Below, in pieces: positions 57,189 through 64,000 of a DNA stretch of 64,000 nt. A program made the translations under genes and the position numbers. The DNA is from Astrocystis sublimbata. Taxonomy: Eukaryota; Ascomycota; Sordariomycetes; Xylariales; Xylariaceae. The notes beneath the pieces were generated by a model. The model was not told the origin of the DNA. It did not search any database and saw nothing but the letters and a program-made list of their open reading frames with translations. The DNA is taken from contig JAJNNY010000004.1 in NCBI GenBank assembly GCA_022453515.1, positions 186,001-250,000 of the forward strand. Direction: 5' to 3'. The stretch's first letter is position 1, and each line of letters opens with the position of its first letter.

Positions 57189-59221
57189 TTAATCTGCCAA
57201 TCGTACCATTTTGCCTGGCAACAATGCGGTAGTGACCACGCAGCCTAGTGTGACGCCACCAGCAAGGTACAGCACGGCATTGATATTCCCACCCACAACG
57301 CCTTCTTGCTCGCCCGTCGAGTACAGACTCTGGGCGATAAGCGGACTGACAATGCCAAACAAGCGCCCCCAGAAACTGGCAATGCCACACGCACTGCCGC
57401 GTACCTCGGCGGGGAAAGCTTCAGGCGTCCAGCCGTACAAGATGGCGTTGAACATGCTCTGGAAGAAATACTCCAGTGTGAATAATCCGAGGTTCTTCGG
57501 CACGGTATCGACCGTGGCGAACAGGAAGATGGAGGCGGCCATGAGGCCTGACGCTAACGTCATACCCCATTTCCTCCCGATGGAGGGTATGCGGTACATC
57601 ACTGACCCTAGCAAAACACCCAGGATGCCAGGGGCGTATGTGTAAATGTAAGAGGCGTAGGTGAACTTGAGCGATCGAGACGCAGAACCGTTTTTGAGAG
57701 CTAAGATTTGAGGAAGATAGGTGCCTAATGTCATGTCAGCAGAGCCATGGTAGGTAAGAGACAGGGGAGATAACACACTAACCTGCGACAGTGAAGCCCC
57801 AGAAATCAAATATGTAAGTCAGCCAGACCAATATAGTGAGCCTGGCTATCTGGAAGCTGCTGAAAAGTGTCTTGTATCTTTCCAGAGCATGGAATGTCTT
57901 TTTAGTCCCCGTCTTTGCGATCTGTTTCACGTCGCGAGTCCTTATGGCCGACGGCTCATTCACGAAGTCGTCCTCGTCTGTCAGTCGCTTCAAGTCCTCC
58001 AAGGTCAAGCTGCACGCATGACCATTCTTCTTTGCTACGTATTGGACGACCTCAACAGCTTCCGCATCGCGGCCTTTGGCCAAGAGGAACTTCGGGGACT
58101 CTTTAAGCGTGAAGAATATGGTCCGTAACAATAGCACACCAAGAGTGATGCCACCGAGTGTAAATAGGAAATATCGCCAACCCATATTCGATTCTCGCGA
58201 GCAGCACGGCGCGCCTGGTTCGAGGCCGGGTTTGAAACATGATGGTAGAGAGTTGGGCTCTGAAAAATTCGGCGAGCACGATTGCGTCGGGATGAAGCCA
58301 AAGGCGATGGCACTGCAAATGACAACACCCAGGGGCTGGAAGAGCGAAAGGAGAGCTAGAAGGAACCGCTTGTTCTAAGAAAAGAGTCAGCCGCAATTTC
58401 TGGACAAACGTAGTGTAACTAGAATTAGATTACCTGGGGGATGAACTCTAGTGCAACGCAGGTATCGATCGGGACATTTCCGCCGATGCCAAACCCAACG
58501 AATACCGTTAGGACGAGGAATGTGGTGTAGTTTGCAGAGGCACCCAGACCGAGCCCGAAGGCGGAGGCGAACAAAACGGTGAGATTAAAAGCCCATTTTC
58601 GTCCTATCCACCGAACGAATAAATAATCAGCATAAATCACGTCTTTCAGCACAACTAGCAGGTAATTAATGGGTGACGAACCGATCACATCCGCCAGGAC
58701 ACCCCACACAAATGCACCAGCTGTGAGGCCAGCACTGAACGCGACGGAGATATTGCCAGTCTGGCCACTGCCAAACCCAAATTCTTGCTATTATGCACAC
58801 TTGAGTCAGTAAGTTTTATTTCTGGTAAAGGCATGCCCCATGTTCCGAGTGCTTAGAGGTGTGTCGAGAACAAGGTACGCTATCAGGCAACTTGTGTGTA
58901 TATTTTGAGACATGCCAAATAGGGTGACAATCGACTCCAATTCTTTACCTGAAGCGGGCTGAGTGCCAGGCCGAATGCTTGCGCCCATAGCAGATCGATC
59001 AAGTATCCAAAGCCGCAGAGACCCCATACAGTCCACTGATACCGACCCATGCCCATGGCATCGATTTCGCGGTTAATGAGGAGACATTTCTTCTCGTAGA
59101 GTGTGAGTTCGGGGATTTCGTTTACATTCATGCCTTGTATGGGCTGCTCGCTATCGATCCCACTACGGGGTATTAAGCCAGTCTTTATCGTCACTCCCTC
59201 GAGGGAGCTTGGTTTGCTCAT
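57189..59221 (-). CDS. MFS transporter, SV2-like/general substrate
   Basis: Five exons on the minus strand (59221-58949, 58787-58682, 58603-58434, 58374-57783, 57724-57189) close in phase and give 558 residues with about twelve helices. Seen: INREIDAMGMGRYQWTVWGLCGFGY into helix 1 with DLLWAQAFGLAL, AGAFVWGVLADVIGRKWAFNL (the MFS loop 2-3 motif built across a splice), GFGIGGNVPIDTC, ESPKFLLAKGRD, and GWTPEAFPAEVRGSACGIASF. The GMGRYQW start and GGN-PID block mark the SV2-like fungal branch, whose substrates include organic ions and nicotinate-like compounds; a sugar substrate is possible but not indicated. A lumenal loop (about 190-225) carries several Cys. No motif of the upstream island was found in its promoter. 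Confidence 0.9.
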
Positions 59222-60931
59222 CTTCCGCAGGACATCGGCGTATCAAGTTGTAATCGGAATTTCTGGCGTCGATATCGGATCACGACCTGGGAAAAGCAAA
59301 TAGGGGGTGTAAATGGACGTTGAGGCTGATGAACGTTGATTAAATTAATTTACAGTTATGGAATGGTGGTACAAGTGAAGGACTAGCTACTAGGTAGGTA
59401 TATGCGATAATATGAATATGCTTATTCTCGTGGGTGGCATCCGGACGGGCCTGAGAGGTATGAACAGTAACCTCGGGCTTCCTACTTGAAAATCAGAAAA
59501 GTCGTAGTCGTCATGACTTCGAATCTGACCATTGAATCTAAAATGCTAGCATCGATTCCGGAATTATTTAGCAACGGTATTTCAGTTATAGAACCGGCTA
59601 ATAAGAGGGGCAAATGGTGCTGTTTTAGACGTATCAGGCTAGTTCTGCATTCACGCTGACAGACTTGCCGGATCGGGGTATATGTTTGTAGAAGTTCGAT
59701 CTTGGTGTTGAAGTATCCATCTGCAATCTCAATTTCCCCAAGGGCATTACGTCGCTCTCGACACAAAAGGACCAAACACCCAGAGTCACTTCGCTATCCG
59801 ATACGCGGAACAAGGGTTTACTGGATTCTTTGGTCGCGCAACCCCATACTATCAACCTCTCTTTCTCAGCTTCTATGAGATTAGACGTACCGTGATGCAT
59901 ACCGTGGACAACCATAGCGAAAGCATTGTCCCAGACTCCTACTTTGCGTATTACTGAAGCGGGACTACTGCAGGCTAATGTTGAAAGCTCTCTGGTCCTT
60001 GACACTTCCATCCCTACCGAAACCTGCGTTGGAAATCTCAATGGGCAGTCTTGGCTCGTGGTGGGGATGCCTTGTGTATTGCGACGGACAATGAGACTCT
60101 AAACCCTGATGCGGACTTGCTGTACTTCTGTATCGTCAGCTATCAAGGACTTCAAAGAGACCCAGCATTTTGCATACTCATTAGAAAAACATATCTACTG
60201 CTGTTACTTGTACACCTCTTCCGTCCACGTCAGACTAGTGTACTAGATTAGATGGAAATCTGTGCATTTATCCGGCATATGAGTGGTGTTGAGAGTGTGG
60301 CAGAGGCCAATCTCCTAGTCGTCTCCCTCGGACCTCACCATGGTCAGGGGATCAAGTCCTAGATACTCCCACCATCCATAGCCCACATGACAAATATTGG
60401 ATAGCAGAAACCCGCTGGGGATCACACACCGTCTCGACATAGGTAGTCTGGAGCGATCAATCTCTCATTGCGATAGGATTCCACGGTTCATAGAGTCGAG
60501 GTTGACTCGCAAGGTCTAACAGCAACTTTACCTTCATCCCTGGACAAAACAACATGGTTGGTGTCAATTTCAATTGTAACAGCAACTAGAGTAAGCAATC
60601 TGCTCCTATTTCACACATGCACGTCTCGACCAACACGCCGTAATTTGAAAACTGCCAAAGTGGACTCTGGTTTAGGATACTCATGATTCATTATGTCTCT
60701 TTTCACGTTGATAGCGCGAGGCTAAGAATGACTAGTAAGTACAGACCCATTGCGAGCTACTGTACATTGAATCTGTTGCTGCTCTTCATGACCCAGCCGT
60801 GTGACACTCTCAGTTGTTTTAAGTCCAGCACTTGTCCTCGCAAACATTTGGCTGCGCAAGTGAAAGCAACCCAAATGCTAGACCTTGTCTGTGCCTTGAG
60901 GCACGGCAGACCGTCGTCGTCTGAAACAGTT
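59222..60931. other. 1.7 kb region with one unexplained open frame
   Basis: A minus-strand frame at 60041-59634 (135 codons, with WDNAFAMVVHGMHHG and VTLGVWSFCVES) has protein-like composition, but I cannot name a family or build flanking exons; it may be a relic. The rest shows nothing. The last 30 bases lead into the PLDc_N gene's 3' end. Confidence 0.4.
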
Positions 60932-61325
60932 CTAGGGTAACGGTTCGTACGTGTTGTGCGCCTTGCGATTCGAGAACAGGAAGTAGATGATCATGCCGAT
61001 GATGGGAAAGAGGAAGACGATAAGACACCAGAGGACCTTGTTGGAAACGGGGCGATTGGACTTCAAGACTTCGACTGTAGCCACCATTGTTAGCATACAT
61101 CTGCTAGCTTACTACGTAGACCGTAAGGGCTCAGAAAGTGGACGCACTGAAGACGATCAAATCTAGGATCAAAACAATGAAGCCGGCAATACCACCTCCA
61201 GCTCCGTAGTGCCATGGAGGGGTGCCGTGGCCCGTGGTCAACATGGCTCCGTCGGCCACCGGGGCCGCGAGTGTCCAGCTAGCCAGACAAAGCTGGAGGA
61301 GGAGGTAGAAGACGTTATGCATCAT
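60932..61325 (-). CDS. Small PLDc_N-domain membrane protein
   Basis: Two exons on the minus strand (61325-61148 and 61074-60932; 73-nt intron with GTGCGT donor and ACAG acceptor) give 106 residues. An N-terminal signal peptide or anchor (VFYLLLQLCLASWTLA) is followed by HYGAGGGIAGFIVLILDLIV, the splice to FIEVLKSNRPVSNKVLW, and CLIVFLFPIIGMIIYFLFSNR. This is the PLDc_N layout (named for its place before phospholipase-D nuclease domains), here standing alone with two transmembrane helices and no HKD catalytic motif. Such short proteins are frequent in ascomycetes and bacteria; role unknown. Two ATGs are adjacent at the start; either may be used. Confidence 0.85.
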
Positions 61326-62113
61326 TGTTGATGTTGTTGACTTGGTGTATCGATGTTACGTTGGTCAAGGTCTCGGTGATTTGATTTCGGGGGTACAACA
61401 GATGTGTAGAAATACTGTGAGATGTGTTTACTGTGTGAAGACTCCAAGGCTAGAAGAAGAAGAAGAATGCCATTTGGAGACGACCCACCTACAGAGCAGT
61501 CGCGGTTGCCTGGAGGAGTCTGCACATCTGCGACAGATTGTCAGCGAAAGATGATGTCATTGATATCGATACCCTTGTCCCCGAGGCACTTACATAAGTA
61601 CTTTACCTGGGTACTTACCCCAGACTTGCGGGTAGCCGCGGCTCCACAAACGGCGAGCACGGACCAGCTTTACTTATCGCTATCGGTATTTGCCGACAAG
61701 CAACTTGGGGCCAGTCTGCTGGATCGCACCTAGGTGACGAAGGCTTCCAAGGGCAGATAGATGGATGACTGCTGGCAGATTGCTGCTCTACTTCGTGTAT
61801 TCTCTATCCAGCAAGAACCTCCAATACAGTGAGTTATTGATGGATTTATATCAATTCAGTAGGTAGCTACTAGCAGCAGCAGGAAAGCCAGCTCCAGTAA
61901 TTCTTAATACAGCAGAGTGCAAGACTGAGACTGAGACCTAAATCAAACTTGACTTCACCGTGATGGGCCTGGCCAACTACCAGCACATTGCACATTGCAC
62001 ATTGCACATTTCGCTGCAACATGAAGCTCATCTCCACCACCACAGTAAAAATATGATCATATTCGCGCCTGCCTAACTGCTTCGCAGATACACCCAAGAT
62101 ATTTCCAATTACA
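61326..62113. other. Divergent promoter region
   Basis: Separates the PLDc_N gene (minus) from the methyltransferase gene (plus). It contains a 7-base tandem repeat (listed) and GGTA units near 61590-61620; nothing coding. Confidence 0.5.
61983..62010. repeat. Four tandem copies of GCACATT
   Basis: Perfect 28-base tandem array about 100 bases before the methyltransferase ATG. Confidence 0.85.
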
Positions 62114-63236
62114 ATGGCTACAAACATTGAGACGCACCCTGGCGATAGCCATGAGATACCCGAGTTTGAGGCACATGCATCTACTACGTCATTGAAAGAG
62201 AGGATCAAGAAGCACTATGAGATCGCTTCCGACTATTACTATTCCCTCTGGTACGAGAAATTACCCTCTCACGCTGTGCTGTGTTCTAGGTATTCGTTCC
62301 CGAACTGGACCATTGACGTTCGAGACCTGCAGGGGCCAGCATATCCATCACGGCTATTTCACCTCTCCCACAGATACCAAAGAGGAGGCTCAAGTGAATC
62401 TGATCAAGTATCTCCTGGAGATCTCAGAGCTCGCCCGAGGAGCCAATGTTCTTGACACTGGGTGCGGCATCGGCGGCACGTCGCGCTATCTGGCCAAGGA
62501 GCGTGCCTGCAGTGTGACGGGCATCACCATCAGTGGACGGCAGGTCGAGATCGCAAAGAGATTGACCCAAGCCGAGACTTCGACGAGCAGCACTGGCAAA
62601 CTAGCGGATGATGCGGATGTGTATTCGTCCGGAGGCAGTTGCCGCTTCCTTGAGCTCGACGCGGAGAAGATGCTCGAGCACTTCTCTGCAGATGGCAAGT
62701 CGGCCGCGCAGTTCGACGCTGTCTGGATCTCGGAGGCGCTCTCCCACTTCCCTGATAAACCTCTCTTCTTCAAGTCGGCGTCGGCCCTGCTGGTGCCAGG
62801 GAAATCTTCGCGTCTCGTAATTGCTGACTGGTTCAAGTCACCGCAGCTCACGCCCGAGCAGGAGAAGGAGGACATCGCACTGATTGAGGATGGGATGCTA
62901 CTGCCGCCGCTCTGCACAGCCCAGCAATACGTTGAGATGGCCAAGACAGCAGGCCTCACTGTTCGCCAGGGTCCAATCGATATCAGTCATGAGGTCGCCA
63001 AGACTTGGTGAGTAGCTTGCCCAGCCGAGTTTGATCTCATGGCGCTCAGCCTCTGTTTCTGACTCATGGTGTTCAGGGATATCTCCTGGGCGTTGGTATC
63101 ATCTCCATCCCTTTGGCTGTTCGCCATTTCTCAGGGACGAGACGGGCTTGCATTTCTCCAGGCTTTTCGTGCGATGCGCCGAGGCTATGCTAATGGAACT
63201 TTCCGTTATGCCATCATGTGCTTCGGGAAACCTTAA
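62114..63236 (+). CDS. SAM-dependent methyltransferase, gamma-tocopherol-methyltransferase-like
   Basis: Class I methyltransferase that uses S-adenosylmethionine. Three exons (62114-62250, 62333-63007, 63077-63236) close in phase and give 323 residues. Both splices are supported by restored motifs: YSLW|GQHIHHGYF and KTW|DISWALV. Motif I is VLDTGCGIGGTSRYLA (from residue 85), preceded by HIHHGYFTSPTDTKEEAQ, followed by VTGITISGRQVEIAKR, and AVWISEALSHFPDK in the active-site part. This pattern is that of the tocopherol/UbiE-like group, which in fungi often modifies secondary metabolites or lipids; the substrate here is unknown. No signal peptide. No biosynthetic core gene is near, so cluster membership is not indicated. 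Confidence 0.9.
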
Positions 63237-63717
63237 TGGCCACACTGCGTATTATAAATGCTTGATCTCGCAAGAGAATTACATCCTGGACAGCCTCGAT
63301 AGCTTGGACAAGATCACGATCTGTCCAGCTTGATCTATATACATGACCGGCATCACTTCATGATACATAGTTTCTGATTCAAGTTCACACATGGACATGA
63401 TACCATGAGCAAATGAATGTGGTAGCAAACTACAACTTCGACGGCTTCGGAGCGTCTCGTTTCAAAGTGCATATGGATTTTCTCACCGATAGATAATCCA
63501 GGCCCTGGCTTACGTGAATAAAATATATCATAAAGTCACATGAGATACATTCCCAATATATACAACGCTAAGATATCTGCTTGGAAGACCAACGTTGGTG
63601 CGTGGATATTGCGTAGACAGCTCGTCGCAACTAATGCCTTTGCTCTTGCCCTCATGTACACAATAAACAGACCGACCAGCTAAAAGACTATTTCCTCATT
63701 ATGCTTTGCCCAAAGGC
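63237..63717. other. Convergent intergenic region
   Basis: Between the 3' ends of the methyltransferase gene and the last, partial gene. No coding segment seen. Confidence 0.55.
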
Positions 63718-64000
63718 TTACCGAGCACCCGTGTTCTGTGGGCTCTTGGGGTCGAAGACATCGGATGTAATGACGTCCGGGTACTTGACATCTCCCTGCT
63801 TCAGCGCCTCCTCCATGACCTCCATTATAACGATACTCTCCGAGAGAGGGAGGACGGCACTCTCCTTCTTGCCATCGCGCAGACACCTCGCGACCTCGTC
63901 GGCCTCCCAGAACATGCCCATGCCGAAGCGTCGCTCACGGTCCACGGGAATGGGGCAATCGACGACCTCAACGTTTCCATCGCCTTCCTTCTTGATGATC
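63718..64000 (-). CDS. Gfo/Idh/MocA dehydrogenase, dihydrodiol/D-xylose dehydrogenase-like (3' end)
   Basis: Only the last 93 residues are in the window; the gene runs off the right edge on the minus strand. The frame is open to the edge. FGMGMFWEADEVARCLRDGK followed by PLSESIVIMEVMEEAL is the C-terminal helix pattern of trans-dihydrodiol dehydrogenase and fungal NADP-dependent D-xylose dehydrogenase, members of the Gfo/Idh/MocA family. The NAD(P)-binding part and catalytic residues lie outside, so the exact activity cannot be told. If it is a D-xylose dehydrogenase it would use the sugar released by the GH31 enzyme some 20 kb away; that link is inference. Stop codon at 63718-63720. Confidence 0.8.
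   Translation of the reverse strand, partial: IIKKEGDGNVEVVDCPIPVDRERRFGMGMFWEADEVARCLRDGKKESAVLPLSESIVIMEVMEEALKQGDVKYPDVITSDVFDPKSPQNTGAR

Noticed and set aside
1..64000. CRISPR array or bacterial operon structure
   Set aside because: No regular direct repeats with spacers; spliceosomal introns show a fungal nuclear genome.

Overview
This is a window of nuclear DNA from a filamentous ascomycete (Pezizomycotina). Sordariomycetes, perhaps Hypocreales, is my guess, because no species marker is present. The evidence is the gene structure and content. Introns are short (about 50-160 nt), with GTRNGY donors, CTAAC-like branch sites and YAG acceptors. Genes sit singly on both strands, separated by up to 7 kb of sequence without genes. 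Several families are typical of filamentous fungi: DUF3984, DUF7514, Stc1-domain, HSPA12-like Hsp70, IME2-type kinase, and a C2H2 plus Zn2Cys6 regulator. Intergenic DNA is full of GGTA/TACC repeats and, between 35 and 57 kb, of AT-rich islands that look like old, mutated transposons. I rebuilt 18 multi-exon or single-exon genes by hand; for most, the splice phases close exactly.

Region 1 (0.7-35 kb) holds signalling and housekeeping-type genes: a DUF3984 protein, the histidine phosphotransfer protein Ypd1 (three exons, the first only 18 nt), a 2H-phosphoesterase/AKAP7-like protein with a GC-AG intron, a coiled-coil protein, a small zinc-finger-like protein, an Hsp70-like ATPase (minus strand, five exons), an IME2-like kinase (minus), an Stc1-domain protein and a long disordered DUF7514 protein. 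A 7 kb stretch (23.1-30.2 kb) has no convincing gene.

Region 2 (35.7-54 kb) reads as a carbohydrate-utilisation island. It has an inositol/sugar-type MFS transporter (minus), an intronless cytosolic GH31 alpha-xylosidase-like enzyme, a secreted GH39-like clan GH-A hydrolase (minus), a C2H2 plus Zn2Cys6 regulator interrupted by one in-frame TGA, and a maltose-permease-like MFS transporter. Two short promoter motifs recur here. TCCGGYGGGR occurs three times before the GH31 gene and twice before the maltose-type permease. AATCCGGGGT occurs before the first transporter, the GH39-like gene and the second transporter. Both contain the core recognised by the carbon catabolite repressor CreA/CRE1 (SYGGRG) and CGG triplets of the kind bound by Zn2Cys6 proteins. 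The island is separated and flanked by AT-rich islands, a 0.6 kb element with 34-bp inverted ends and a 178-bp LTR/TIR-like relic.

Region 3 (54.6-64 kb) starts with two unlike nucleotidyltransferase-fold genes that converge tail to tail 81 bp apart. A third MFS transporter (SV2-like, minus) follows, then a small secreted/membrane PLDc_N protein (minus), a gamma-tocopherol-methyltransferase-like enzyme, and the 3' end of a Gfo/Idh/MocA dehydrogenase (dihydrodiol/D-xylose dehydrogenase type) that runs off the window. An alpha-xylosidase, sugar importers and a possible xylose dehydrogenase within 25 kb suggest metabolism of xylose-bearing oligosaccharides; this is inference.
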